A DNA stretch of 64,000 bases from Chitiniphilus eburneus (GTDB taxonomy: Bacteria; Pseudomonadota; Gammaproteobacteria; Burkholderiales; Chitinibacteraceae). Under the pieces are notes generated by a model that was not told the DNA's origin, made no database searches, and was given only the letters and a program-made list of their open reading frames with translations. Shown here piece by piece: positions 47,267 through 57,272 of this stretch. Positions within the stretch are counted from its first letter, which is position 1. The number at the start of each line of letters is the position of its first letter. Where the stretch lies: positions 1-64,000 of the forward strand of contig NZ_SUMF01000013.1 of assembly GCF_005048205.1 (NCBI RefSeq). The letters run 5' to 3'. Made by a program: the position numbers and the translations under genes.

Positions 47267-48148
47267 ATGCACGTGCCCGAGCTGATCGCCTACCTGAATG
47301 GCCGTTTCGCACCGCTGGCCGAATTGACCGTGCCCGTGCTGGATCGTGGCTTTCTGTTCGGTGACGGGGTGTACGAGATGATCCCGGTGTATGGGCGGCG
47401 GCCGTTCCGGCTGGCCGAGCACCTGAAGCGGTTGGCCGCCAGTCTGGCGGCGGTGCGCATCGACAACCCGCACGACGAGGCCACGTGGAGCGCGCTGGTG
47501 CTGGAACTGATCGCACGCCAGCCGTTCGGCGATCAGTCGATCTACCTGCAAGTGACGCGCGGTGCGGCATATCCGCGCAATCACGCCATCCCGGCGCGCG
47601 CCACGCCCACAGTGTTGCTGTTCGCCGATCCACTGAACCCGCCCGCCACCGTGCTGGTGGAGCAAGGCGTGGCCGCCGTGGGTATGGAAGACCCACGCTG
47701 GCAGCGCTGCGATATCAAGACCATTTCGTTGCTGGGCAACGTGCTGGCGCGCGCGGCATCGGTGGATGCCGCCGCCGCGGAAACCGTGATGTTCCGCGAC
47801 GGCCTGCTGACCGAAGGCTCGGCGAGCAACATCTTCACTGTGAAAAACGGCTTGCTGCTGACCCCCGCGCCGTCCAACCGCATGCTGACCGGCATCACCT
47901 ACGACGTCGTGCTGGAGCTGGCTCGCCGCCACGGCCCGCCGCCGGTGATCCGCCCAGTGACCGAGGCCGAGGTGCGCAGCGCGGATGAACTATGGCTGAC
48001 CTCCTCGTCCAAGGAGATTCTGGCCATCGTCAGCCTGGATGGCATCCCGATTGGAAATGGCGCGCCCGGCCCCATCTATCGACGGATGTACGGCCATTAC
48101 CAGCAATTCAAGGCCGGGGAGATGCGCCCCGGCGAGGAGACGCCATGA
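47267..48148 (+). CDS. dat: D-amino-acid aminotransferase (class IV PLP enzyme)
   Basis: 293 residues from the ATG at 47267. It belongs to the fold IV aminotransferases: VLDRGFLFGDGVYEMIPV near the N terminus, the PLP Lys in CDIKTISLLGNVLAR, EGSASNIFTV and the C-terminal TSSSKEILAI. Members interconvert D-Ala and D-Glu or act on branched-chain amino acids. The D-amino acid role is favoured by its position right after the D-Ala carboxypeptidase. The next gene overlaps its stop as ATGA. Confidence 0.9.
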   Translation: MHVPELIAYLNGRFAPLAELTVPVLDRGFLFGDGVYEMIPVYGRRPFRLAEHLKRLAASLAAVRIDNPHDEATWSALVLELIARQPFGDQSIYLQVTRGAAYPRNHAIPARATPTVLLFADPLNPPATVLVEQGVAAVGMEDPRWQRCDIKTISLLGNVLARAASVDAAAAETVMFRDGLLTEGSASNIFTVKNGLLLTPAPSNRMLTGITYDVVLELARRHGPPPVIRPVTEAEVRSADELWLTSSSKEILAIVSLDGIPIGNGAPGPIYRRMYGHYQQFKAGEMRPGEETP

Positions 48149-48447
48149 GCACCCAGTTCCAGGACATCCCGAGCCAGAAGCTCGAAGACCTCGTCACCTT
48201 CCCCGCGCTGATCCCGGTGAAGGCTGTCAGCCACAAGAATACCGACCAGGCCGAATTCCACGCCGCGCTGGTGGACCTGACCGCGCTGCATGTGCCGGGC
48301 TTTCACGCCGGACTGGTCACCATCCGCACCTCCAGCGCCGGCAACTACTTTGCAGCCACGCTGAGCATCACCTTCGACTCGGTTGATCAGGTTCACGCAC
48401 TGGATACGGCGTTGCGCGGGCATCCGCTGGTGCGGATGGTGCTGTGA
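48145..48447 (+). CDS. ybeD: DUF493 / YbeD family protein
   Basis: 100 residues, start overlapping the dat stop. The YbeD family (DUF493) is a small ferredoxin-like fold; conserved parts are LVTFPALIPVKAVSHKN and the C-terminal LDTALRGHPLVRMVL. In E. coli ybeD lies between dacA and lipB, as here. Proposed to be a lipoate-pathway or regulatory partner, without proof. Confidence 0.93.
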   Translation: MSTQFQDIPSQKLEDLVTFPALIPVKAVSHKNTDQAEFHAALVDLTALHVPGFHAGLVTIRTSSAGNYFAATLSITFDSVDQVHALDTALRGHPLVRMVL

Positions 48448-48583
48448 GCACTTGCATGCAAACGCAGGCTGTCAACGAAGCCGACCATCACGATCATGGG
48501 TTCAAAACCCGTCCATTTCGCCAGTCCGGTAATGCCCGCGTTCGGCAAGGAAAGCAGCCTTTCCGCACGGTGAGGGTTGCCCG

Positions 48584-49279
48584 GTGAAACGCGAAACACC
48601 TTCCTGGCCTGCCAAGGAAACGGTCACCGAACATGCCACCCGTACGGGCATCGCACTGGTACGTGAGCAGGGTGTGTGCGCCTACGAGCCCACCTGGCAT
48701 GCGATGCAGGCATTCACCGACGCGCGCACCGCCGAGACGCCGGACGAACTCTGGCTGCTGGAGCACCCGCCGGTGTTCACGCTGGGGCAGGCCGGCAAGC
48801 CGGAGCACATCCTGCAACGCGGCGATATCCCCATCGTCAAGATCGACCGGGGCGGCCAGGTCACCTATCACGGCCCCGGCCAGTTGATGGCCTATACGTT
48901 GCTCGATCTGCGGCGACTGGGCTTCGGCGTGCGCGAGCTGGTGCGGCGGCTGGAAAACAGCGTGATCGCACTGCTGGACGATTACGATATTGCCGCCTAT
49001 GGCAAGACGGACGCACCCGGCGTCTATGTGCGCGATGCGGATGGCGAGGAAGCCAAGATCGCCGCGCTGGGCCTGCGCATCCGCAACGGTTGCTGTTTCC
49101 ATGGGCTGTGCTTCAACGTGGACATGGATCTGGCGCCCTATTCGATGATCAATCCATGCGGCTACCAGGGCCTGCATGTCGCGCAATTGCGCGATTTCGG
49201 CGTAGTCGAGACACCCGCCACGATTGCCGCTAGAATGGCGGCCAAAATCCTGCAACAAATCAACCAATTACCCGCGTAA
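48584..49279 (+). CDS. lipB: Octanoyl-[ACP]:protein N-octanoyltransferase
   Basis: 231 residues. LipB moves octanoate from acyl carrier protein to the lipoyl domains of 2-oxoacid dehydrogenases and GcvH. Landmarks are [36 protein letters not shown], the catalytic Lys in [10 protein letters not shown] and the catalytic Cys in INPCGYQGL. The N terminus has about 20 residues more than usual. It precedes lipA by 25 bases. Confidence 0.96.
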   Translation: MKRETPSWPAKETVTEHATRTGIALVREQGVCAYEPTWHAMQAFTDARTAETPDELWLLEHPPVFTLGQAGKPEHILQRGDIPIVKIDRGGQVTYHGPGQLMAYTLLDLRRLGFGVRELVRRLENSVIALLDDYDIAAYGKTDAPGVYVRDADGEEAKIAALGLRIRNGCCFHGLCFNVDMDLAPYSMINPCGYQGLHVAQLRDFGVVETPATIAARMAAKILQQINQLPA

Positions 49280-49304
49280 GCGACGTGGGTATGGCGCACC
49301 GCAC

Positions 49305-50279
49305 ATGACCGAACCCGTCAAGACCCCCGCCAACGCGCAACAGGGCGTCAAGCTCAAGGGCGAAGCCAAGACCGCCCGTATTCCGATCAAGATCGTGCCG
49401 CTGGAAGAAAAGCTGAAAAAGCCGTCGTGGATCCGCGTCCAGGCGCCCAGCTTCAACAGCCGCTTCTACGAGATCAAGGACATCCTGCGCAGCCAGAAAC
49501 TGCATACGGTGTGCGAGGAAGCATCCTGTCCCAACATCGGCGAGTGCTTCGGCAAGGGTACCGCCACCTTCATGATCATGGGCGACATCTGCACCCGGCG
49601 TTGCCCGTTCTGCGATGTCGGCCATGGCCGCCCCAACCCGCTGGACGCCAACGAGCCGCGCCACCTGGGCGAAACCATCGCCGCGCTCCGGCTGAAGTAT
49701 GTGGTGATCACCTCGGTGGACCGCGATGACCTGCGCGATGGCGGTGCCCGCCATTTCGTCGAATGCATCCAGCACACCCGCGAGTTGAGCCCGCATACCC
49801 AGATCGAAGTGCTGGTACCTGACTTTCGCGGCCGCCTGGACATCGCGCTGGACCTCTTCGCCGAGGGCTTGCCCGACGTGATGAACCACAATCTGGAAAC
49901 CGCGCCCCGGTTGTACAAACAGGCGCGTCCCGGTTCGGATTACCTGCACTCGCTCAAGCTGCTGAAGGACTTCAAGGCCAAGTATCCGCATGTGGCGACC
50001 AAGTCCGGCATCATGGTCGGCCTGGGCGAGACCGATGAGGAAGTGTTCGAGGTGATGCACGATATGCGTGCGCACGACATCGACATGATCACCATCGGCC
50101 AGTACCTGCAACCCTCCAATGGCCACCTGCCAGTGCTGCGCTACGTGCATCCGGACCAGTTCAAGGTATTCGAGGACAAAGCCTACGAACTGGGCTTCAA
50201 GCACGCCGCCGTCGGCGCCATGGTGCGCTCGTCCTACCATGCGGATCAGCAGGCGCATGGCGCGGGCGTGACCGGCTGA
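49305..50279 (+). CDS. lipA: Lipoyl synthase
   Basis: 324 residues from the ATG at 49305. This radical-SAM enzyme inserts two sulfurs into protein-bound octanoyl. The auxiliary cluster motif is [12 protein letters not shown] (CX4CX5C) and the SAM-cluster motif is CTRRCPFC (CX3CX2C); the C-terminal RSSYHADQQ supplies the Ser ligand of the auxiliary cluster. It acts with LipB just upstream. A clean terminator follows. Confidence 0.97.
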   Translation: MTEPVKTPANAQQGVKLKGEAKTARIPIKIVPLEEKLKKPSWIRVQAPSFNSRFYEIKDILRSQKLHTVCEEASCPNIGECFGKGTATFMIMGDICTRRCPFCDVGHGRPNPLDANEPRHLGETIAALRLKYVVITSVDRDDLRDGGARHFVECIQHTRELSPHTQIEVLVPDFRGRLDIALDLFAEGLPDVMNHNLETAPRLYKQARPGSDYLHSLKLLKDFKAKYPHVATKSGIMVGLGETDEEVFEVMHDMRAHDIDMITIGQYLQPSNGHLPVLRYVHPDQFKVFEDKAYELGFKHAAVGAMVRSSYHADQQAHGAGVTG

Positions 50280-50298
50280 GCCCCGGACCGCCTCGCCA

Positions 50299-50330
50299 GA
50301 CAGCCGGCCCCAGTGCCGGCTGTTTCGTTT
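50299..50330 (+). terminator. Rho-independent terminator after lipA
   Basis: Stem CAGCCGGC/GCCGGCTG with a six-base loop and TTTCGTTT after it. Confidence 0.88.
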
Positions 50331-50377
50331 GCGGCGCCGCCGATGCACACTGCGTTTAACACCAACGGAGCCGCGCC

Positions 50378-50830
50378 ATGCAGGAAATCGCCCGCCACGA
50401 ACTATCGATGACCGTGCTGATGATGCCGGACATGGCCAACTTCTCCGGCAATGTGCACGGCGGCCAATTGCTCAAGCTGCTCGATCAGGTGGCATATGCC
50501 TGTGCCAGCCGTTATGCCGGCACCTACGTGGTCACGCTGTCGGTCGATCAGGTGCTGTTCAAGCAGCCGATCCATATCGGCGAAATGGTCACCTTCCTCG
50601 CCAGTGTGAACTACACCGGCCGCACATCGATGGAAGTGGGTATCCGCGTGCAGGCGGAGAATATCCGCACCCGCGAGGTGCGCCACACCAACAGTTGCTA
50701 TTTCACCATGGTGGCGATGGGCGACGATGGCCAGCCGGCCGTGGTGCCACCGCTGGCCTGCGATACCGATACCATGCGCGAGCGCTTCCGGCAGGCCGAG
50801 ACGCGGCGGGCGATGCGGCTGCGCAATTGA
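50378..50830 (+). CDS. Hotdog-fold acyl-CoA thioesterase (YciA/Acot type)
   Basis: 150 residues. The family core is GNVHGGQLLKLLDQVAYACASRYAGTYVVTLSVDQVLF, with the catalytic Asp in LLDQVAY and the paired strand FLASVNYTGRTSMEVGIRV. It hydrolyses acyl-CoA thioesters; chain-length preference cannot be read. Short C-terminal tail rich in Arg. Convergent with the next gene. Confidence 0.92.
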   Translation: MQEIARHELSMTVLMMPDMANFSGNVHGGQLLKLLDQVAYACASRYAGTYVVTLSVDQVLFKQPIHIGEMVTFLASVNYTGRTSMEVGIRVQAENIRTREVRHTNSCYFTMVAMGDDGQPAVVPPLACDTDTMRERFRQAETRRAMRLRN

Positions 50831-50915
50831 AAACGGTGGATCATCCGATCCGCCGTTTTACCCCCGCGTTCGGGCATATCGCCATGTCAGGGAATGGCGA
50901 TGCGCCTTGCCGCGA

Positions 50916-52196
50916 TCAGAGCGCCGGGTACTTGGTGAAATCAGGCGTCACACCCCAACCCAGCGGCACGTAAAACAGGCTTTGATAGGCCGCGCCGAAG
51001 TGGTTGGGCAGGGTATCGAACAGCCCGTATTCCTTGATGCTGACACCGGCCAGTGCCTTCTGCCCGTCGGCGTCGCCCGGATAGGCCAGGTAACGCGCCG
51101 TGCCGCCCTGGTCCAGATAGGACTCCAGCGTGGTCTTGGCCAATTTGTCGTTGACACTCATCTTGCCCACCGAAATCTGCGTGGTATGGATCTGCCCGGG
51201 ATAACGGGCCGCCAGTTCGTGCGCAGTGTTGTGCGCAGGCATCGTCGATGTGGCCAGCCCATGGAAGCTATGCGTCCAGAAGATGGCCTTCTTGCCCTTG
51301 AATGGGCCTTCCAGCAGCCATGCCGCATTGCCAGCCGCCGCGATGTCGCGCTGGTCCCAGTCGTTGGCCGGCGCCTTGTTCCATAGATAGCCACCCCCCG
51401 CGCTCAGGCTTTGCACCACGCGGCACCACAGGCCGAGGTCGGTGAAATCGTACTTCGCGGGTGCGCCGCCGTTATCCACACACAATTCAGCCTTGAGCGA
51501 GGTGGAAACCCGAATAAAGGCGGCATAACCATCCGGCTTTTTTGAGCCTTCCGGCACGTTGACCACCTTTTGCCCCACGCTCAGGAAGCTCGACCAATCC
51601 GGCGATTGCAAAATGGTCGAGTTGCGCAGCGTCAGCAGCATCTGCAATTGCGACAACGCATGTCCGGTGGATTCCACCCCGCCCATCATGATGTCGGTGC
51701 CCGCCAGCGCCAGCGGGTTGGCGGTGGACTGGGTCTGGTCCAGGTATTCGAACACCTTGCGGCCTTCGGGGGTACGCGAAGTCAGATAAAAAATACGCCC
51801 GGCCGAAGAATCGGTGTAAGACATGCCATCCACGTCATGCTTTTCTTTCATCCGCGCCACGTCATAGATGCCGCTCTCGAACAGCAGCACATCGAATTGC
51901 TTCTCCTCGTGCAGGTACTTGACCAGCCGCGCCATCAGCGTCAGCGTCGCACCCTCGCCGTGCACCGACTCGTTGAGAAAGACGATACGCGCATCGCCCA
52001 CCGCATTGCCGAATGCCGCGAGATCCGACGAATCGGTGGCGCTGAAATCCGTGCTCGCCAGCGCATTGCCGTTAACGGCCACCACGCTCCTGAGCGCCTC
52101 ACCCTGATCGGCGCCGCCATCACCGCCGCCACCGCAGGACACCAGCAACGGCACACTCATACCGAGTGAAACAACCAGCATCTTCGCAATTTTCAT
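50916..52196 (-). CDS. Erythromycin-esterase-like lipoprotein
   Basis: 426 residues from the ATG at 52196 (AAGGA upstream). A lipoprotein signal ends with lipobox LVSC followed by GGGG. The body has the EreA/TraB-like fold: IVFLNESVHGEGATLTLMARLV, LLFESGIYD, a Gly-Ala-Gly-Thr-Asp strand (LALAGTDIMMGG), and FWTHSFHGLATSTMPAHNTA with histidines that may hold metal. Ere enzymes hydrolyse the macrolide lactone, but most chromosomal relatives have other, unknown substrates, and the lipid anchor is not typical of resistance enzymes. The upstream 200 bases are AT-rich, unlike the neighbours. Confidence 0.82.
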   Translation of the reverse strand: MKIAKMLVVSLGMSVPLLVSCGGGGDGGADQGEALRSVVAVNGNALASTDFSATDSSDLAAFGNAVGDARIVFLNESVHGEGATLTLMARLVKYLHEEKQFDVLLFESGIYDVARMKEKHDVDGMSYTDSSAGRIFYLTSRTPEGRKVFEYLDQTQSTANPLALAGTDIMMGGVESTGHALSQLQMLLTLRNSTILQSPDWSSFLSVGQKVVNVPEGSKKPDGYAAFIRVSTSLKAELCVDNGGAPAKYDFTDLGLWCRVVQSLSAGGGYLWNKAPANDWDQRDIAAAGNAAWLLEGPFKGKKAIFWTHSFHGLATSTMPAHNTAHELAARYPGQIHTTQISVGKMSVNDKLAKTTLESYLDQGGTARYLAYPGDADGQKALAGVSIKEYGLFDTLPNHFGAAYQSLFYVPLGWGVTPDFTKYPAL

Positions 52197-52356
52197 CAAG
52201 TGCTTTCCTTAAATGCATGAGTCAAATATTTAATTTTTCCAAACAACACGCTGTCAATTAAATTCAGCAAAAGAAAAGTACAGGGAGCAGGGCTGGTTTG
52301 TAAACTCGTTTGTCATACCTTGATGCAAGGAGCGCTCTTCTGGCTGGCAACCACAA

Positions 52357-52387
52357 TAAAAAACGCCACCCGAAGGTGGCGTTTTTG
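52357..52387 (-). terminator. Rho-independent terminator of groEL
   Basis: Stem AAAAACGCCACC/GGTGGCGTTTTT around CGAA, with T runs on both strands (bidirectional shape); here it serves groEL. Confidence 0.92.
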
Positions 52388-52412
52388 GTACTACAGGGGT
52401 CGCTTAGCTGGA

Positions 52413-54068
<1,656 letters not shown>

Positions 54069-54168
54069 CTATGAATTCTGGGGGTTTGCTAGCAGGCCAC
54101 CGCAAGCAATGCGGCGGCGGGGCGCTTCCGGCGGGCATGCCCTGGCCGGAACGCCGGGTCGGGCGAAA

Positions 54169-54459
54169 TCAGCCTTCGAGCACGCCGAAGATGTCTTCCT
54201 CACGCACCACCAGCAGCTCTTCGCCGTTCACCTTGACCGACTGACCGCTGTACTTGCCGAGGATGACCTTGTCGCCGACCTTGACGGCCAGCGGGCGCAC
54301 CGAACCGTTGTCCAGCAGCTTGCCGGTACCGATGGCGACGACTTCGCCAAGATCGGGCTTTTCGGCGGCTGCACCAGGCAGCACGATGCCGGAGGCGGTC
54401 TTTTCTTCAGCTTCAACACGCTTGATCACGACGCGGTCGTGCAAGGGACGAATTGCCAT
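54169..54459 (-). CDS. groES: 10-kDa co-chaperonin GroES
   Basis: 96 residues: [20 protein letters not shown], the mobile loop [16 protein letters not shown], and the C-terminal [18 protein letters not shown]. It caps the GroEL ring. It is transcribed before groEL behind a CIRCE operator, the usual order. Confidence 0.98.
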   Translation of the reverse strand: MAIRPLHDRVVIKRVEAEEKTASGIVLPGAAAEKPDLGEVVAIGTGKLLDNGSVRPLAVKVGDKVILGKYSGQSVKVNGEELLVVREEDIFGVLEG

Positions 54460-54533
54460 CTTTCAAACTCCTGCGAAATAAATAACGCGAAACATGTGCA
54501 ACACCAAGTGCTGCGCTTGCAACAATTTGACGG

Positions 54534-54560
54534 TTAGCACTCATCGCTAACGAGTGCTAA
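54534..54560 (-). promoter_or_regulatory. CIRCE operator (HrcA binding site)
   Basis: TTAGCACTC-N9-GAGTGCTAA, an exact match to the CIRCE consensus, about 75 bases upstream of groES. HrcA represses groESL at normal temperature. hrcA is not in the window. Confidence 0.97.
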
Positions 54561-54734
54561 TGATATGGACGCCAGTAGGGCTTTTCAAGGGCAGAACGCT
54601 GCAAATAACGCCGTGCGTCGCAAATGACCGGCCGCAGGCCACGCGGTTCCGCCTGGCACACCAATGGATAAAACCCGATCGCAATGGCCAGGATTCGAAT
54701 GAGGGTCATCGCCGTCGAAAACGCCGCCTGCGGC

Positions 54735-55000
54735 AAGAACGCAGGTCAGCGCACCGCGCCATACCACGCCGTCGCCCACCGCAAACAGCCGCCGCCCGGG
54801 CTGGTGGGCGACCAGCGCGGAGCCCCAAAGTCGAGCAGCAAGCCACTGTGTTCGTCCAAGCCAAAACAGGGCAGGCGGATGCGCTCGAACGCGGGGCCGA
54901 CCGGTTGCACGGCCAGGTGCACGTGGCCAGCGAGCGCATAGTGCCCCGGCACAGCCTGGCCAGGCTCGTGGCACAGCGCGAAAGGCATTTGCAGCCAAAG
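54735..55000 (-). pseudogene. Decayed ligase-associated metallophosphoesterase (PdeM-like)
   Basis: On the minus strand one frame reads FALCHEPGQAVPGHYALAGHVHLAVQPVGP (metal-binding GHVH), then RLPCFGLDEHSGLLLDFG; a different frame continues VAHQPGRRLFAVGDGVV. This order matches the C-terminal half of ligase-associated Mre11/SbcD-like PdeM proteins. The frame changes near 54820, and a stop (TGA) blocks the first frame just before LQMPFAL. The N-terminal phosphoesterase motifs and a start codon are missing. The gap from groES to the TetR gene (54561-55085) holds nothing else. Confidence 0.6.
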
Positions 55001-55085
55001 GCTCGTTCACCACGTGGAAAGCCGTGGCGCCAGGCAAAGCGGGCCGGCATGGCGGCTGATCAACCTGGGCGGCGGCGCCGCCGCC

Positions 55086-55688
55086 CTAGTCGAGCGCCTG
55101 TGCGATGAGGGTGTCTGCCACCTGGGGTACGGCGGCCATGACCGGGGACTCGGTACCGTAGGTCTGGCTGGCGGTGTAAAGGCCTTCGATCAGCAGCGCC
55201 AGCGCGTGCGCCAGCGCGGCGGGGTCTCTCGCGCCGGTGGCGCTGGCCAGGGCGGTCAGGCGGGCCAGCAACTGCCGCTTGTGTTCGGCGACAAAACGCC
55301 GCGCGAAGTGATCCGGCTCCGGGTATTCGGCTGCGACGTTGACGAAAGGGCAGCCCCGATAACCATCGCGCGTGGCGCGGGCGGTGACATCGATGAAGTA
55401 CTGCCGCAACGCGGCGACCGCATCGTCGGGATGCTGGGCCACGCTGCCGTCGAAATAGCCCCAGAACATGGCTTCGCGCCGCTTCAGGTACTGCCGTAGC
55501 AACTCATCCTTGGAGCTGAACTGGCGGTACAGGCTCATCTTGTTCACGCCTGCCTGCTTGACCACGGCATCCACGCCGACAGCACGCGTGCCCTCGCGAT
55601 AGAACAGGCTTTCGGCGGCATCGAGAATGCGCGCGGACGCGGACGCGGCGTCCACCACGGTGCGGGCGGGCTTGCCTGATTCGCTCAT
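55086..55688 (-). CDS. TetR-family transcriptional repressor (1)
   Basis: 200 residues. The N-terminal DNA-binding domain (about 18-65) shows ILDAAESLFYREGTRAVGVDAVVKQAGVNKMSLYRQFSSKDELL; only the helix-turn-helix VDAVVKQAGVNKMSLYRQF is quoted as diagnostic. The C-terminal ligand domain is of the type found in regulators of small-molecule efflux (YCPFVNVAAEYP-like GCPFVNVAAEYPEP). It is divergent from an MFS exporter, with two palindromes in between that it should bind. Confidence 0.93.
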   Translation of the reverse strand: MSESGKPARTVVDAASASARILDAAESLFYREGTRAVGVDAVVKQAGVNKMSLYRQFSSKDELLRQYLKRREAMFWGYFDGSVAQHPDDAVAALRQYFIDVTARATRDGYRGCPFVNVAAEYPEPDHFARRFVAEHKRQLLARLTALASATGARDPAALAHALALLIEGLYTASQTYGTESPVMAAVPQVADTLIAQALD

Positions 55689-55710
55689 CGTGCGGCTCCT
55701 GAAAGGGTGC

Positions 55711-55768
55711 TTGACATGTTACCGCTCGGTACATAGCATGCACAAGCCGATGTTACTGATCGGTAACA
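55711..55768 (+). promoter_or_regulatory. Promoter with TetR operators for the MFS gene
   Basis: TTGACA (55711-55716), a 17-base spacer, and TAGCAT (55734-55739). The spacer itself is the palindrome TGTTACCGCTCGGTACA (55717-55733), and a second, better palindrome TGTTAC-N6-GTAACA lies at 55751-55768. The two share the half-site GTTAC. Binding of the divergent TetR protein to either would block RNA polymerase. Confidence 0.7.
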
Positions 55769-55791
55769 ACAAGAATCCACTGGAGAATCCC

Positions 55792-57078
55792 ATGCAGGCC
55801 ACCATTGCCCGGCGCCTGGAAGGACGGCTGCACTACGGCTGGATCGCCATAGCGGTCACCTTCCTCATCATGCTGATCACCGCCGGCACGCGGGCCTCGC
55901 CCAGCGTGATGATGGTACCGCTGGAACACGATTTCGGTTGGAGCCGCGCCACCATCTCGCTGGCGCTGTCGATCAACCTGGCATTGTTCGGGTTGATGGG
56001 GCCATTCGCGGCGGCGGCGATGCTGCGCTTTGGCCTGCGCCGCACGGTACTGGTGGCCCTGACGGTGCTGGCAACGGCGGTGGCCGCCTCCAGCCTGATG
56101 CAGGCGAGCTGGCAGTTGCAGTTGATCTGGGGCGTGGTGGTGGGTTGCGCCACCGGCGCCACCGCCATGACGCTGGGCGCCACGGTGGTGAACCGCTGGT
56201 TCTTCCAGCGGCGCGGCCTGGCGATGGGCCTGCTCACCGCCAGTTCCGCCACCGGGCAATTGGTGTTCCTGCCGCTGCTGGCCGCGCTGACCGAGAATCA
56301 TGGCTGGCGCCCGGTGGTGCTGGTGGTGGCGGGCGCAGCGGCGCTGATCGTGCCGCTGGTGGCCTGGTTGCTGCCCGAGCGCCCCGGCAGCGTGGGCCTG
56401 AAGCCCTACGGCGCGGCAGCCGATGCCGTCGAAGCCGCACCAGTGACGCAGAACCCCATCACCATCGCTTTTTCCGCGCTGCGTCGTGCGGCAGTGACCC
56501 GGGATTTCTGGCTGCTGTTCTTTACCTTCTTCGTCTGCGGTGCCAGCACCAACGGTTACATCGGCACGCACTTCATCGCCATGTGCGGCGATTTCGGCCT
56601 GACGCCGGTGAAGGGCGCCAGCATCCTGGCGGTGATGGGCCTGTTCGACCTTGCCGGCACCACGTTGTCCGGCTGGCTGTCGGACCGCTACAACCCACGC
56701 GTACTGCTGTGCTGGTACTACGGCCTGCGCGGCCTGGCGCTGCTTTACCTGCCCGCCGCATTCGGCCTGGGCGTATTCGGCCTGCCGCTGTTCACGATGT
56801 TCTACGGGCTGGACTGGATCGCCACCGTACCGCCAACGGTGCGCTTGACGACGGATCGTTTCGGCAGTACCGACGCGCCGGTGATCTTTGGCTGGATCGT
56901 CGCCGGCCACCAACTCGGCGCCGCCTTCGCCGCACTGGGCGCAGGCCTGCTGCGCGGCAGCCTGGGCTCGTACACCGTGGCGACGTGGATTTCGGGGGGC
57001 CTGTGTGTGGTGGCGGCGTTGGTGGTGTTGCGGATTCATCGGCGGCCGGGGGTGGGGATGGGTGCCGTGCCGGCATGA
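55792..57078 (+). CDS. MFS transporter, TetR-linked (1)
   Basis: 428 residues from the ATG at 55792 (CTGGAGAATCCC upstream). It has twelve membrane helices and resembles the oxalate/monocarboxylate branch of the MFS (HYGWIAIAVTFLIMLITAGTRASPSVMMVPLEHDFGWSR and later helices; only the HYGWIAIAVTFL start is diagnostic here). The loop motif is GWLSDRYNPR in the second half. Likely substrate class: an organic acid or a drug-like compound recognised by the neighbouring TetR. Confidence 0.88.
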   Translation: MQATIARRLEGRLHYGWIAIAVTFLIMLITAGTRASPSVMMVPLEHDFGWSRATISLALSINLALFGLMGPFAAAAMLRFGLRRTVLVALTVLATAVAASSLMQASWQLQLIWGVVVGCATGATAMTLGATVVNRWFFQRRGLAMGLLTASSATGQLVFLPLLAALTENHGWRPVVLVVAGAAALIVPLVAWLLPERPGSVGLKPYGAAADAVEAAPVTQNPITIAFSALRRAAVTRDFWLLFFTFFVCGASTNGYIGTHFIAMCGDFGLTPVKGASILAVMGLFDLAGTTLSGWLSDRYNPRVLLCWYYGLRGLALLYLPAAFGLGVFGLPLFTMFYGLDWIATVPPTVRLTTDRFGSTDAPVIFGWIVAGHQLGAAFAALGAGLLRGSLGSYTVATWISGGLCVVAALVVLRIHRRPGVGMGAVPA

Positions 57079-57098
57079 GGTTGCAACTGCCAAGGCTT

Positions 57099-57133
57099 TT
57101 AACCGCCAAGCGCCTGCGGCGCCAGGCGGTTAA
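57099..57133. terminator. Large hairpin after the MFS gene
   Basis: TTAACCGCC (57099-57107) pairs with GGCGGTTAA (57125-57133), with a nested GCGCC/GGCGC. Flanks CAAGGCTTT and GACCTTTG extend it imperfectly, making an inverted repeat of about 80 bases. No T tract follows. Confidence 0.5.
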
Positions 57134-57272
57134 GACCTTTGAAGCTGCGGTTGCCGTTGCAAGGTGCCAAGCAGCACCGGCAACCGCTCCCCAGGCCCGC
57201 GCTCGGCACCCCACTCACTCCCCCCACCGCATTCCCCGCTAAACTGCCCGCTTCCCGCATCCCGACGTACTC

